DNA of 64,000 nucleotides from Oxalobacteraceae sp. CFBP 13730 (lineage in GTDB: Bacteria > Pseudomonadota > Gammaproteobacteria > Burkholderiales > Burkholderiaceae_D), in contig JACYUQ010000001.1 of the NCBI GenBank assembly GCA_014841835.1, forward strand, positions 1,338,556-1,402,555, given 5' to 3'. A program made the position numbers and the translations under genes. A model generated the notes under the pieces. That model had not been told where the DNA came from. It searched no databases and worked only from the letters and a program-made list of their open reading frames with translations. Positions within the stretch are counted from its first letter, which is position 1. Each line of letters starts with the position of its first letter. Below are positions 1 to 12,917 of this stretch, piece after piece.

Positions 1-2009
1 AGCAGCTCTTCGACTTCGCTGATCTCGAACTGGCGGCTGCCCGGCGTTTTGCTCATCGAGAAATCGCACTTGGTGCAGGCAAAGCGGCGGTAGTTTTCCT
101 TGACCACGCTCGCGCAGTTCGGGCACGGGGTGGTGAGCGTTGCGTAGTCGCCCGGGATCGTGTCGTTGCTGTATTCCTTGGCGCGCTTGACGATGATCTG
201 GGTCATCTGGGCGATTTCGCGCATGAATTCTTCACGCGAGATCTTGCCCTTTTCCATTTGCGACAGCTTGAATTCCCATTCACCGGTCAGCTCGGGCGCG
301 GTCAGTTCATTCACGCCCAGGCCGCGCAGCAAGGTCATCAGCTGCGATGCTTTTGCGGTCGGCATCAGCTCGCGGCCTTCGCGCAGCAGGTATTTCTCGG
401 TCAGCAAGCCCTCGATGATGGCGGCGCGGGTGGCTGGCGTGCCCAGGCCCTTGCCGGCCATCGCGTCGCGCAGCTCGTCCGAGTCGATCAGCTTGCCAGC
501 GCCTTCCATGGCCGACAGCAGCGTCGCTTCGTTGTAGCGCGCAGGCGGTTTGGTGACCAGGGCGTTGGCCGTGATTTTTTCGGTCAGGACTTTCTCGCCC
601 TTGGCCACCGGCACCAGGTTGGCGCCATCCTTGTCGTCGCCCAGGTCCTTGCCATACACGGCCAGCCAGCCGGGATTGGTCATGACCTTGCCTTCGGTCT
701 TGAACTGGTGGCCGGAGACTTCGGTGAAGCGCGTGGTGACCAGGAATTCAGCGGCCGGGAAGAACACGGCCAGGAAGCGGCGCGTGACCAGGTCGTACAG
801 TTTCTGTTCCGGCTCGGACAGGTTTTTCGGCACGATGCCGGTCGGGATGATCGCGAAGTGATCCGAAATCTTGGTGTTGTCGAAAATGCGCTTGTTCGGC
901 TTGACCCAGCCGCCCTTGGTCACTTGCTTGGCGAACTGATTGTAGTTATTGGTCTCGGCCAGCGCGACCAGCGTTTCCTTGACCGTGGCAATATAGTCCT
1001 CGGGCAAGTGGCGCGAATCGGTACGCGGGTAGGTCAGTACCTTGTGCTTTTCGTACAGCGCCTGGGCCAGACCCAGCGTGTTCTTGGCCGAAAAACCGAA
1101 ACGGCCGTTGGCTTCGCGCTGCAGGCTGGTCAGGTCGAACAGCGCTGGCGCCATCGACGTGGTCGGTTTTGATTCTTCGGTGACGGCGCCCTGCTTGCCG
1201 CGGCAGGCAGAGGCGATCGAGTCGGCCGCGGTCTTGCTCCACAGGCGCTCGGCGCGCTTTTCGGGGTCGTTCTCGTCCTTCTTGAACTTCTGGTCGAGCC
1301 AGCGGCCTTCGTAGATTCCGGCGGCGCACACGAACTCGGCGCGCACTTCCCAGTAGTCGCGGGCGACGAATTTCTTGATCTTTTCTTCACGCTCGACCAC
1401 GATCGACAGCGTCGGCGTCTGCACGCGACCGACGGTGGTCAGGTAGAAGCCGCCCTCTTTCGAGTTGAACGCCGTCATGGCGCGCGTGCCGTTGATGCCG
1501 ATCAACCAGTCGGCTTCGGAGCGGCAGCGCGCGGCATCGGCCAGCGGCAGCATTTCTTCGTCGCTGCGCAGATTGGCGAAGCCGTCGCGGATCGCGCCGG
1601 CCGTCATCGACTGCAGCCACAGGCGCTTGACCGGTTGCTTGGCCTTCGCGTTCTGCGCAATCAGGCGGAAAATCAGTTCACCCTCGCGCCCGGCATCGCA
1701 TGCGTTGATCAGCGTCGTGACATCCTTGCGCTTGATCAAACGATTCAGCACCTTCAGGCGCGATTCGGTCTTGGCGATCGGGTTGAGCGCGAAGTACGGC
1801 GGGATCATGGGCAGGTGCGTGAAGCTCCACTTGCCGCGCTTGACGTCGTGCTCTTCGGGCACGGCGATTTCGAGCAGGTGGCCAACAGCCGACGAGAGCA
1901 CGAATTCGTCCGATTCGAAGTACTCATCGTGCTTGGTGAAGCCGCCCAGTGTCTTGGCGATGTCGTTCGCGACCGACGGCTTCTCGGCGATGATGAGGGA
2001 TTTGGTCAT
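1..2009 (-). CDS. topB: DNA topoisomerase III, 3' end beyond the left edge
   Basis: Type IA topoisomerase that cuts and passes single DNA strands and decatenates replication intermediates. The visible 669 codons start MTKSLIIAEKPSVAND, the Toprim fold. They continue through DAGREGELIFRLI (Toprim acidic residues), GRVQTPTL and the catalytic-tyrosine motif TYPRTDSRHLP. Near the edge a zinc-ribbon-like CPNC...CTKC segment appears. The usual length is about 850 residues, so the C-terminal tail lies outside the window. The ATG at 2009 is the natural start because the Toprim motif follows within ten residues. It lies downstream of smg on the same strand but is separated from it by a terminator-like hairpin, so it is probably transcribed on its own. 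Confidence 0.95.
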   Translation of the reverse strand, partial: MTKSLIIAEKPSVANDIAKTLGGFTKHDEYFESDEFVLSSAVGHLLEIAVPEEHDVKRGKWSFTHLPMIPPYFALNPIAKTESRLKVLNRLIKRKDVTTLINACDAGREGELIFRLIAQNAKAKQPVKRLWLQSMTAGAIRDGFANLRSDEEMLPLADAARCRSEADWLIGINGTRAMTAFNSKEGGFYLTTVGRVQTPTLSIVVEREEKIKKFVARDYWEVRAEFVCAAGIYEGRWLDQKFKKDENDPEKRAERLWSKTAADSIASACRGKQGAVTEESKPTTSMAPALFDLTSLQREANGRFGFSAKNTLGLAQALYEKHKVLTYPRTDSRHLPEDYIATVKETLVALAETNNYNQFAKQVTKGGWVKPNKRIFDNTKISDHFAIIPTGIVPKNLSEPEQKLYDLVTRRFLAVFFPAAEFLVTTRFTEVSGHQFKTEGKVMTNPGWLAVYGKDLGDDKDGANLVPVAKGEKVLTEKITANALVTKPPARYNEATLLSAMEGAGKLIDSDELRDAMAGKGLGTPATRAAIIEGLLTEKYLLREGRELMPTAKASQLMTLLRGLGVNELTAPELTGEWEFKLSQMEKGKISREEFMREIAQMTQIIVKRAKEYSNDTIPGDYATLTTPCPNCASVVKENYRRFACTKCDFSMSKTPGSRQFEISEVEEL

Positions 2010-2199
2010 AGTGTTTCTCGTCGTACTGTCTATATAGTGTGGGGCTTGCGCATCATACATGCTCAAGCTGGCGCTGGTGAAATTCCAGCCATCATGCCAG
2101 TTTGGTAACGTCCTGAAGGAAGCGGCCAATGATAAGCGGGTTCCCGCGCTTCCGGCAAGGGGCCGCCCCATGCTGGTGCATTCAGGCAGGTATGCCGGA

Positions 2200-2228
2200 A
2201 ATACAAAACGGGGCGCGCAGCCCCGTTC
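2200..2228 (-). terminator. Rho-independent terminator after smg
   Basis: Perfect 8-bp stem (2207-2214 pairing with 2220-2227, AACGGGGC/GCCCCGTT) with a 5-nt loop. On the minus strand it is followed by TTTTGTAT. It sits 27 bases past the smg stop and ends the dprA-smg side before topB. Confidence 0.75.
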
Positions 2229-2253
2229 AGTCGTTACCATTATTGCATTATCT

Positions 2254-2712
2254 TCAATGCAATAACCGCGGCTCCTGCTCGTCGTCATCGCTGAACAGAT
2301 CGTCGAACATCAGCGCGTCCGGCTCCTTGCCCTGACTCCACAGCACCATCAACACGATGATCTTGAGTTTGCTCAATGCAATGGGCGATTCATCGCAGGC
2401 CAGTGCACGCTCGATGACGATTTCGCGCTGAATCGGGCCGAGCACCTTGGCGCTTTCGAGGAAGGCGATGAAGCCGATCGCCGCACTGCCGAGCTCGATG
2501 TATTCTTCGTCGACGTAGTAACGCGTGCCCGTGGACGCATCGATGGTTTCGGGCAGCGGCGCGTCGGTCAACCCGCCCAGCCAGTCGAGCGCCTCCGTGA
2601 TTTCGATGTCATCGAAACCAACGGCGGAGAGCTTGCGCGCCAAGGCTGCCGGCTCGGGGCAGGCGTCGGGACGGTAGTACGTCTCGTAGAGATAGACCAG
2701 GATGTCGAACAT
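2254..2712 (-). CDS. smg: Smg family protein (DUF494)
   Basis: A 152-residue cytoplasmic protein of the Smg/DUF494 family, whose biochemical role is not established. The gene lies next to dprA in many beta- and gammaproteobacteria, as here. The start was set at [17 protein letters not shown], the conserved family N-terminus. An in-frame upstream ATG at 2799 would add 29 residues without family resemblance. The body is helical and acidic and ends [13 protein letters not shown]. The distance to dprA upstream is 212 bases, so it may have its own promoter. Family assignment is firm; function is unknown. Confidence 0.9.
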   Translation of the reverse strand: MFDILVYLYETYYRPDACPEPAALARKLSAVGFDDIEITEALDWLGGLTDAPLPETIDASTGTRYYVDEEYIELGSAAIGFIAFLESAKVLGPIQREIVIERALACDESPIALSKLKIIVLMVLWSQGKEPDALMFDDLFSDDDEQEPRLLH

Positions 2713-2924
2713 AGTGACGCTACTGTAGCAGCTAAACTTCGTGAGGCACAAGTGGAGCACGCCCGCCACGCCGCACCGCGGAAAAACCGTTGTATCCAAG
2801 CCTTGTTCAATAAGCCACCTTATTAAAACCCATTAGAAACAAGCACATACCAATCGCATAATGCGAATTGACGAGCATGGCCGACGTGTCATCGCCGGTC
2901 ATAAATACGCCTGCAACGGTGCTG

Positions 2925-4055
2925 TCAGCGCCAGATACGCTGCACCCGCCCGCCCGGCAACCGGGTCACGAAGCCGGCCAGTTCCAGCGCGAGCAGGCGC
3001 GCGCCGAGGGCGCCGGGATCGAGCGCCAGGCGGGCCAGCAGCTCGTCGAGCGCGACCGGTTCGTGGCCCAGGGCGTCAAGCAGGATGGGGTCGTCGCCCA
3101 ACGCAGGCACAACCGCAGCCGCCTGCGGCAACCGTGCCAGCGGCGACACGCGCATGGCCATCAACACATCGTCCACCGTTTCGACCAGCTGTGCGCCTTC
3201 GCGGATCAGGCGATGACAGCCCTTGGTCAGCGCCGAATGGATGGAGCCGGGCAACGCGAACACGTCACGGCCCTGCTCGGCCGCCAGTTGCGCCGTGATC
3301 AGCGAGCCGGACTGCGCCGCGGCCTCGATCACCAGCACGCCGGCCGCCAGGCCGCTGATGATGCGGTTGCGGCGCGGGAAGTTGGCGCCCAGCGGCGGCG
3401 TACCCAGCGCGTATTCGCTGACGATGCAGCCCTGTTCGGCGATCCGGTGCGCGAGCGCACGGTTGCGCGCCGGATAGACACGATCCAGGCCCGTGCCGAC
3501 AACGGCAATCGTCGAGCCGCCCCCGCGCAGCGCGCCCTCGTGCGCCGCCGTGTCGATTCCCAGCGCCAGCCCTGACACCACGCACAGTCCGGCGCCGGAC
3601 AACGCCGCGGCGAACGATTCGGCATCCAACCGGCCCTGCACGCTCGCATTGCGGCTGCCCACGACCGCGATGAGCGGCTGCGCCAGCAAGTCGAGGTGGC
3701 CGCTGACATATAACAGCAGCGGCGGATCGGGGATCTGGGCCAGCGCCGGCGGATAGCGTGGATCGTGGAACGTGACGAGATGGTGATCAGGCGCGGCCAG
3801 CCAGGCCAGCGTGGCCGCGATAAGGGTCGCCAACTCGGGCGTGACGGGCGCGCAGATGGCACGCGCCTGGGCGGCCGTGACGTGGGCGCCCAGCGCTGCC
3901 GGACCGGCGCACAGGATGGCGCCGGGGGTGCCGAACACGGCCAGCAACGCGTGCACGCTGCGGCGCCCTACCCCGTCGGCCTGTTCCAGGCGCAGCCAGT
4001 CGGCGATCGGGGTGGCGTGCTGGGCAGGCGTTGGGCGGGGGTCCGTGGCCTGCAC
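2925..4055 (-). CDS. dprA: DNA-processing protein DprA (Smf)
   Basis: Loads RecA onto incoming single-stranded DNA during natural transformation. The 376-residue protein has the Rossmann-like DprA core: VVGSRNAS at 131-138, SGLALGIDTAAH at 161-172, GTGLD near 187 and FPRRNRIISGL at 226-236. A C-terminal winged-helix (DML1-like) domain covers about 320-376. The start, MQATDPRPTPAQH, lies 7 bases after the stop of the LysM gene, so the two are probably cotranscribed. Together with comM at 59 kb it hints at a transformation pathway, though dprA is also present in non-competent species. Confidence 0.95.
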   Translation of the reverse strand: MQATDPRPTPAQHATPIADWLRLEQADGVGRRSVHALLAVFGTPGAILCAGPAALGAHVTAAQARAICAPVTPELATLIAATLAWLAAPDHHLVTFHDPRYPPALAQIPDPPLLLYVSGHLDLLAQPLIAVVGSRNASVQGRLDAESFAAALSGAGLCVVSGLALGIDTAAHEGALRGGGSTIAVVGTGLDRVYPARNRALAHRIAEQGCIVSEYALGTPPLGANFPRRNRIISGLAAGVLVIEAAAQSGSLITAQLAAEQGRDVFALPGSIHSALTKGCHRLIREGAQLVETVDDVLMAMRVSPLARLPQAAAVVPALGDDPILLDALGHEPVALDELLARLALDPGALGARLLALELAGFVTRLPGGRVQRIWR

Positions 4056-4062
4056 GGCGGGG

Positions 4063-5184
4063 TTACTCCGGTGATTTGACCACGTCGCCGACTTGCACGG
4101 GCGCTGTCACCGTCATGATCAAGCCGTATGAAACGTTCTTGAACACGCGGAAGATGAACAGGCTGCCATTTTGCTCGTCAGGCATTTTCAACTGGGCACG
4201 CCCCATGCCGAGGAAACCCCGGCTCGCCGGGTCGGCCACAGTCTTCCCGACATGATAGAGCTGCAGCACGGCGCCGACATCGAGTCCGTCAACCGCGCCC
4301 CGGTTGACAGTGACGACCTGGCTCTGGCCGGCGTAAGTCACGCCGGCGTAAATGGACATCACGCGCGCATCGATCGGTTGCAGCGGCGCATGCGGCACGT
4401 AATTGCGCACCGGCGTGGGTGGCTGCGGCACCAGCAGGTCGCCCACGCCCATCTCGCGCACGGTGTCGACGACCTGGAAGGTGTGCGCGTCGACGCCGGG
4501 GCCGGCCGGGGTGACGAGCTTGACGCTGCCCAGGAAGGCCGCTTCATGCGCCATCACCTTGCCGGTCTGCGGATCGCGCAGCACGGTGCCGGGGCGGAAC
4601 ACCTGATACACCGTGTCGTTCGTGAGCGTGCCATGGACGTACACGCGGTCGCCCATGCCCAGGTAGAAACGGCCTTCCTGCGAGGCGACGATGCGTGGCG
4701 CCCCGGCCAGCTCATCGGCTTCGACCACCAGCGGCTGGGTCAGGTACGGCTCGATGGCCCCGGCGGGAATCGACGGCACCGCGCCCTGGCCGGTGCCTTC
4801 GCTGCGCACCTGCGGCGACAGGCGCGTCAGCGGCGGCTGGCCACGGCCATCGCCATCTTCGCCGGGCCGGTTGAACGACAGGCGGCCGCGCGCGCGGTCG
4901 AACCAGATCACCTGGCCCGGATAGATCCAGTGCGGGTTGCGGATTTCATCACGGTTCATGCCCCAGACCTGTGGCCAGCACCATGGGTTGCGCAAGAACT
5001 TGCCAGAAATGTCCCAGAGGGTGTCGCGCTTGACGACGACGTGCTTGTCGGGGGCGTCGGGGCGGAACGCGCAGGCCGCCGACGGGGCTGCGGCATTCGT
5101 CTGGGCCACGGCGGCGCCGCTGGCGGCGCAGGCCAGCAAGGCCACCGCTGCAGCATGGGCCATGACTGTGCTAAAATTTTTCAT
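4063..5184 (-). CDS. LysM peptidoglycan-binding protein, exported
   Basis: A 373-residue envelope protein. It begins with a signal peptide (MKNFSTVMAHAAAVALLACAASGAAVAQ, cleavage near residue 28). One LysM domain follows at about 47-95 (HVVVKRDTLWDISGKFL...WIYPGQVIWF), which is expected to bind glycan strands. The remaining 270 residues have no motif I can name beyond what homologues of this LysM family show. It is transcribed divergently from def and is followed after 7 bases by dprA. The def-LysM-dprA arrangement is conserved in Burkholderiales. It is probably periplasmic; its substrate and enzymatic role, if any, are unknown. Confidence 0.88.
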   Translation of the reverse strand: MKNFSTVMAHAAAVALLACAASGAAVAQTNAAAPSAACAFRPDAPDKHVVVKRDTLWDISGKFLRNPWCWPQVWGMNRDEIRNPHWIYPGQVIWFDRARGRLSFNRPGEDGDGRGQPPLTRLSPQVRSEGTGQGAVPSIPAGAIEPYLTQPLVVEADELAGAPRIVASQEGRFYLGMGDRVYVHGTLTNDTVYQVFRPGTVLRDPQTGKVMAHEAAFLGSVKLVTPAGPGVDAHTFQVVDTVREMGVGDLLVPQPPTPVRNYVPHAPLQPIDARVMSIYAGVTYAGQSQVVTVNRGAVDGLDVGAVLQLYHVGKTVADPASRGFLGMGRAQLKMPDEQNGSLFIFRVFKNVSYGLIMTVTAPVQVGDVVKSPE

Positions 5185-5465
5185 TGAAGACGTCCGTTAA
5201 GTCCGGCGTTAAGACAGCGTAAATCCGAATACGATTGCAGGCCGCGCGGCTATTGCGCCCGGCCGCGGCGCCAGAAGCATCACGACGTACCGCTCCCCGC
5301 CCACGGAAGGGTTGCTGTATAGAATCAAATTCTGCACACAATTGCCTGAACTAGCAAGACAAACCGGCGTTTGTCCTGCGGGGCGTGTGGCGCATTTGCT
5401 GTCTGAAATTGCCCGCGCTCTAGCCCCCCGTCAACCGCACCCACCTCTCGAAATCCGAACTGATC

Positions 5466-6005
5466 ATGGCCCTACTCGACATCCTTCGCTATCCCGACCC
5501 ACGCCTGCACAAGATTGCCACGCCAGTGACCGAATTCGGCACCGAGCGCCTGCGCACCCTGGTCGCCGACATGGCCGACACCATGTATGACGCGCCCGGC
5601 GTTGGCCTGGCCGCGAGCCAGGTGGACGTGCATGAGCAAGTCGTCACGATCGACGTCACCGAAGCGCAGGACGATCTGATGGTGTTCATCAATCCTGAAA
5701 TCACCTGGTCGAGCGACGAGCGCGCCGTGTACGACGAAGGCTGCCTGTCGGTGCCGGGCGTGTACGATGGCGTCGAGCGGCCGTCGCGCGTGAAGGTGCG
5801 CGCCTTCGATCTCGAGGGCAAGGAATTCACGGTCGACGCCGATGGCCTGCTGGCCGTCTGCATCCAGCACGAGATGGATCACCTCAAGGGCAAGGTGTTT
5901 GTCGAATACCTGTCGCCGCTGAAACGCAACCGCATCAAGGCCAAGCTGCAGAAAGAAGAGCGCGGCCTGGCGCGTGAAGCGGCCCAGCGCGGCGCGCGTC
6001 GTTGA
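5466..6005 (+). CDS. def: Peptide deformylase
   Basis: Removes the N-formyl group from nascent proteins; metal-dependent and cytoplasmic. All three family motifs are present: GVGLAASQ at 45-52, EGCLSVPG at 91-98 (metal Cys) and QHEMDHL at 134-140 (HExxH metal ligands and catalytic Glu). The length of 179 residues is typical. The stop codon overlaps the fmt start by one base (TGATG), so the two genes are translationally coupled. The product reverses the modification that Fmt makes on initiator tRNA. Confidence 0.97.
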   Translation: MALLDILRYPDPRLHKIATPVTEFGTERLRTLVADMADTMYDAPGVGLAASQVDVHEQVVTIDVTEAQDDLMVFINPEITWSSDERAVYDEGCLSVPGVYDGVERPSRVKVRAFDLEGKEFTVDADGLLAVCIQHEMDHLKGKVFVEYLSPLKRNRIKAKLQKEERGLAREAAQRGARR

Positions 6006-6952
6006 TGAAGGTCGTCTTTGCCGGCACGCCGGAGTTTGCCGCCGTCGCCCTGCGTGCGATCCACGAAGCCGGCTTCACCGTTCCGCTGGTGCTCACTCAG
6101 CCCGACCGCCCGGCCGGGCGCGGGATGCAGTTGCAGGCTTCCAGCGTCAAGCAATACGCGCTGGCGCATGGCATGCCGGTCGCACAGCCGCTGTCGCTGC
6201 GCACCGACAGCAAGGACCCCGAACGCGCCGAACAGGCACGCGCGGCCCATGCGCAGCTGCTGGCACTGGACTATGACGTGATGGTGGTGGCGGCCTATGG
6301 CCTGATCCTGCCCCGCAGCACGCTCGACATCCGCCCCTGCATCAATATTCACGGCTCGCTGCTGCCACGCTGGCGGGGCGCCGCGCCGATCCACCGCGCG
6401 ATCGAGGCGGGCGACGTCGATGCTGGCGTGACCATCATGGAAATGGAAGAAGGCCTCGACACCGGCCCGATGCTGCTGATGGAAGGCTTGCCGATCGAGG
6501 CCACCGACACCACCGGCACGCTGCACGACAAGGTGGCGGCGCTGGGCGCGCGCATGATCGTCGAGGCGCTGCACAAGATGGCCGCCGGCGAGCTGGTCGC
6601 CACGCCGCAGCCAGAAGCCGGCGTGACCTACGCGGCCAAGATCACGAAAGAAGAAGCCAGGCTCGATTTCGCACTGTCGGCGGACGTCCTGGCGCGCAAG
6701 GTCCGTGCGTTCAATCCGTTTCCCGGTGCGAATGGCGTGGTCGATGGCGTGGCGGTCAAGATCTGGCATGCCGTTGCAGTGGAAGGCAGCGGCGCACCGG
6801 GCCAGGTGCTGCAGGCCGATGCAGGCGGGATCGTGGTGGCGTGTGGCGCGGGCGCGCTACGCCTGACCGAGCTGCAAAAACCGGGCGGCAAGCGCCTGGC
6901 GGCAGCAGAATTCCTGAAGGGCTTTGCGCTGACGGGACTGCAATTCAGCTAA
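6005..6952 (+). CDS. fmt: Methionyl-tRNA formyltransferase
   Basis: Formylates initiator Met-tRNA using 10-formyltetrahydrofolate. The protein of 315 residues starts [12 protein letters not shown]; a TTG three bases upstream is also in frame, but ATG fits the family. The catalytic-region signature [15 protein letters not shown] lies at 116-130, followed by the C-terminal OB-like tRNA-binding domain (about 205-310). It overlaps def by one base and is followed directly by a terminator, so def-fmt form a two-gene operon. Confidence 0.97.
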   Translation: MKVVFAGTPEFAAVALRAIHEAGFTVPLVLTQPDRPAGRGMQLQASSVKQYALAHGMPVAQPLSLRTDSKDPERAEQARAAHAQLLALDYDVMVVAAYGLILPRSTLDIRPCINIHGSLLPRWRGAAPIHRAIEAGDVDAGVTIMEMEEGLDTGPMLLMEGLPIEATDTTGTLHDKVAALGARMIVEALHKMAAGELVATPQPEAGVTYAAKITKEEARLDFALSADVLARKVRAFNPFPGANGVVDGVAVKIWHAVAVEGSGAPGQVLQADAGGIVVACGAGALRLTELQKPGGKRLAAAEFLKGFALTGLQFS

Positions 6953-6978
6953 CGAAGCACGCGCTTCGAATACGACAA

Positions 6979-7003
6979 GGCAGCCCACGGGCTGCCGTTT
7001 TTG
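6979..7003 (+). terminator. Rho-independent terminator of def-fmt
   Basis: GGCAGCC/GGCTGCC stem with a short CACG loop, followed by GTTTTTG, 27 bases after the fmt stop. Confidence 0.85.
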
Positions 7004-7014
7004 TCTTCACGCCA

Positions 7015-7040
7015 TGAAAAAGGCGCCTCGCCGGCGCCTT
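7015..7040 (-). terminator. Rho-independent terminator of the BrnA-like gene
   Basis: Perfect 8-bp stem AAGGCGCC (7020-7027) with GGCGCCTT (7033-7040), followed on the minus strand by a run of T residues. It lies 9 bases past the stop of the small gene at 7049-7279, back to back with the def-fmt terminator. Confidence 0.85.
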
Positions 7041-7048
7041 GCAACTGC

Positions 7049-7279
7049 TTAGTCTGCCTGCGAATCACGCTCGGCATCCATGTGCTCACGCAAAACCTGG
7101 TTGATGCGGGTCTGATAGCCAGGACCTGCGGCCTTGAACCATTCAAGCATATCCACATCCAGGCGGATCGTGACGATTTGTTTCACACCATTGCTGGCGA
7201 CTTGAGGTTTCGACGATGCTGCTGGCTCCGGGTTGCGGTCCATCGGCTGATCCCAGTCCGGTCGATATTCTTTGTTCAT
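7049..7279 (-). CDS. BrnA-like ribbon-helix-helix antitoxin, no toxin partner seen
   Basis: A 76-residue protein. The C-terminal half (VKQIVTIRLDVDMLEWFKAAG then PGYQTRINQVLREHM, residues 32-67) matches the BrnA antitoxin family. The beta strand TIRLD should contact DNA. In characterised loci brnT, the toxin, lies directly upstream of brnA. Here nothing coding precedes it: the 235 bases up to metH are non-coding and hold repeated TGTAAC motifs that could be its operator. The N-terminal 30 residues are polar and variable. It may be a solitary regulator left after toxin loss, or it may repress its own promoter or metH. Confidence 0.75.
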   Translation of the reverse strand: MNKEYRPDWDQPMDRNPEPAASSKPQVASNGVKQIVTIRLDVDMLEWFKAAGPGYQTRINQVLREHMDAERDSQAD

Positions 7280-7336
7280 GCGTTATCCCATCTATTCACG
7301 CCACTCGCGGTGGCTTGACTTGATTGTCGTCTCACC

Positions 7337-7401
7337 ATGTAACGTAAAGATTGCTGCACAACTGTGAATTGTAACGCCATGTAACACATTGCATGTTACA
7401 T
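7337..7401. promoter_or_regulatory. Operator-like cluster of TGTAAC repeats
   Basis: ATGTAAC at 7337-7343, TTGTAAC at 7369-7375 and ATGTAAC at 7379-7385 are in direct orientation, with GTTACAT at 7395-7401 inverted. The last two form a perfect 7-bp inverted repeat with a 9-base spacer. Steps of 32, 10 and 16 bases put several on similar helical faces, as ribbon-helix-helix repressors prefer. The cluster lies between the BrnA-like gene and metH; which gene it serves is not decided by sequence. Confidence 0.5.
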
Positions 7402-7430
7402 ACAAAAGGATACATACACAGGGTCAACTT

Positions 7431-7459
7431 TTAGCGATATCAACGGCCTGGCGTATAAT
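7431..7459 (+). promoter_or_regulatory. Probable sigma-70 promoter of metH
   Basis: A perfect TATAAT at 7454-7459, 56 bases before the metH ATG, with a weak -35 (TTAGCG at 7431-7436) at 17-bp spacing. The leader is too short and lacks conserved boxes for a cobalamin or SAH riboswitch. Confidence 0.5.
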
Positions 7460-7514
7460 CGTAGACCGCCCAACAGGCAACATCTTCAAGCCGCCCTCCT
7501 CGAAAGACCTCACC

Positions 7515-11282
<3,768 letters not shown>

Positions 11283-11285
<3 letters not shown>

Positions 11286-11315
11286 CCCAAATAGGGTCAG
11301 AGTAGAATTAATTAG
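11283..11315. repeat. Partial copy of the GGGTCAGAGTCGAATT repeat
   Basis: TGACCC, four bases, GGGTCAGAGTAGAATTAATTA: the outer ends of the repeat family described at 11341 and 37424, joined with the interior missing. The first TGA is also the metH stop codon. Confidence 0.6.
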
Positions 11316-11340
11316 TAATTTTTTCTGAGATCACTAATTT

Positions 11341-11471
11341 TAATTAGGGTTAGAGTCGAATTATTGAGCAATTGCTCTCGCTAATAGCGGTCTCGGCCAT
11401 TTGCGGCCTTGCGGATTGGAAAAGTTGTCAAACAATTCGACTCTGACCCTAATTGTTGGGTAATTGCTTTT
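11341..11471. repeat. REP/MITE-like inverted-repeat element
   Basis: The left arm TAATTAGGGTTAGAGTCGAA (11341-11360) is answered by the right arm CAATTCGACTCTGACCCTAA (from 11433), with about 70 bases between. The right flank AATTGTTGGGTAATTGCTTTT (11451-11471) is shared with the copy beside pyrE at 37.87 kb, so the element probably extends past the arm. No transposase gene is nearby. Such arms flank REP-associated tyrosine transposases in some betaproteobacteria, but that link is inference. Confidence 0.7.
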
Positions 11472-11483
11472 CTGGGCTGGGGA

Positions 11484-11521
11484 TGCAAAACGGGCCGGCA
11501 GGTTATCCTGACGGCCCGTTT
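11484..11521 (-). terminator. Rho-independent terminator of the EAL-HDOD gene
   Basis: AAACGGGCC (11488-11496) pairs with GGCCCGTTT (11513-11521), followed on the minus strand by TTGCATCC; 22 bases past the stop codon. Confidence 0.7.
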
Positions 11522-11542
11522 CGGGGTGATGTTGTTGGCGGA

Positions 11543-12820
11543 TCAGATCGCGTAGCGTACGACCTTGTCGCTCCATTCGAATGCGGCCACTTCGAGCTCG
11601 GCCAGGTCGTCGCCATCGAAGGCCAGTGACTTCAGCCCTGCCAGCATATCGTCCTGCTCGTCGTCCATGCGCTCGATCGATTCGGCCAGCTTGAGCAGTT
11701 CGCCAAAGAAGCCCGTGCGGTTCAGGAGCGCAGCGCGTACTTCGTCGATCACGGGGATTTGTTCGACGATGTCGCGCATCGGAATGCAGAACAACGTGTC
11801 CATCAACGACATCATGCCGACCGTAAACGCGATGTCGGCAACGTTGCGCTGCCCCGGGCGCATGCGCTGGGCCAGCAGCTCCATCAGGCGCGCGCGTGTC
11901 GTGGCCAGCATCAGGAGCGGACTCTGGCTGTGGCCACGCACGTCGGGCTCGGCAAACAGCAGGATCTGCAGCCAGCGCTGCAACTGGCGCCGGCCCAGCA
12001 GGGTCAAGGCCTGGCTGATCGATTCGATGCGCCGCCCTGCGCCGACGGCCGGCGTATTCACCAGGCGCAGCAGGTTCAGGCCGATCGTCACTTCACGTTT
12101 GACCACCTGCTCGATCTCGGCATTGTCGGCGTCCGACATGATCAGGTTCATCAGGTCGAGCACCGTCGTCTGCGATGGCGACAGCTTGCGCCCCGCGATC
12201 ACCGATGGCTTGGCAAAGTAATACCCCTGGAAATAGTCGAAGCCGACGTCCAGGCAGGTACGGTATTCGGTCAGGTTCTCGACCTTCTCGGCCACCAGCC
12301 GCTTGCCGGTGGTGCGCAGGCGCGGCGCGAGCGACAGCATCGTCACGAGCGGCAACGCGCGCAGGTCCATCTTGACGAAGTCGATCACCGGCAGCAAACG
12401 CGACAGCGCCGCGCCATGGGCCGAGGCTTCGGCAGCAAAGCGAAAGCCGTGCGCCGCCAGATGCGTCATGCGATTGATGACGTCGACATCGGGCTCGACC
12501 GAGCTGACAATGTCCAGCACCGTGCGCTCGCGCGGCATGAACGCGAACATGTCGCTCATCAGCGCTTCCTTGTCGACATTGATGAACGCGGTGGCATCGC
12601 CAATCGCGCGCGGCAGGCCGAGCTGGGATGCATGGTGGATGACGCTGGCGCTGGCCGACAGGCCGGACTCGAACTCGGCCGGCCCCTGGGCACTGCCCCG
12701 GAACAGCAATTCGTAACCAAACAATGCCTGGTTACGGTCCAGCACTGGCTGGCGCGCGAGGAAGAAATTGCGCATGCGCAGTGGCTGGGATGCCTCGTCG
12801 AGGCGGGCTGTATCGGTCAT
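11543..12820 (-). CDS. EAL-HDOD (YuxH-type) signalling protein
   Basis: A 425-residue cytoplasmic protein with an N-terminal EAL-like domain (about 17-215, from FLARQPVLDRNQALFGYELLFRGS) and a C-terminal HDOD domain (about 215-410). The EAL part keeps ELL, the INVD asparagine, VKMD and VAEKVE. The DDFGxG loop is replaced by FRFAAEASA, so cyclic-di-GMP hydrolysis is unlikely and a binding or scaffolding role is more plausible. It starts MTDTARLDEASQPLRMRN; a later ATG before NFFLARQ is possible. Its terminator downstream and the gap upstream suggest a single-gene unit. The target pathway cannot be read from context. Confidence 0.85.
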   Translation of the reverse strand: MTDTARLDEASQPLRMRNFFLARQPVLDRNQALFGYELLFRGSAQGPAEFESGLSASASVIHHASQLGLPRAIGDATAFINVDKEALMSDMFAFMPRERTVLDIVSSVEPDVDVINRMTHLAAHGFRFAAEASAHGAALSRLLPVIDFVKMDLRALPLVTMLSLAPRLRTTGKRLVAEKVENLTEYRTCLDVGFDYFQGYYFAKPSVIAGRKLSPSQTTVLDLMNLIMSDADNAEIEQVVKREVTIGLNLLRLVNTPAVGAGRRIESISQALTLLGRRQLQRWLQILLFAEPDVRGHSQSPLLMLATTRARLMELLAQRMRPGQRNVADIAFTVGMMSLMDTLFCIPMRDIVEQIPVIDEVRAALLNRTGFFGELLKLAESIERMDDEQDDMLAGLKSLAFDGDDLAELEVAAFEWSDKVVRYAI

Positions 12821-12917
12821 GTCATTCTCAATATCGCGGCAACTAATCTACTTTACCGCATCCGAATGACAGTTGGGTTTCCTAAAATAAATTTTTTGTG
12901 AGAATGTTGGGGAACGA

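Noticed and set aside
7402..7514. Cobalamin or SAH riboswitch ahead of metH
   Set aside because: The leader after the likely -10 is about 50 bases and has no B12-box or SAH-riboswitch core; I see no conserved pairing pattern.
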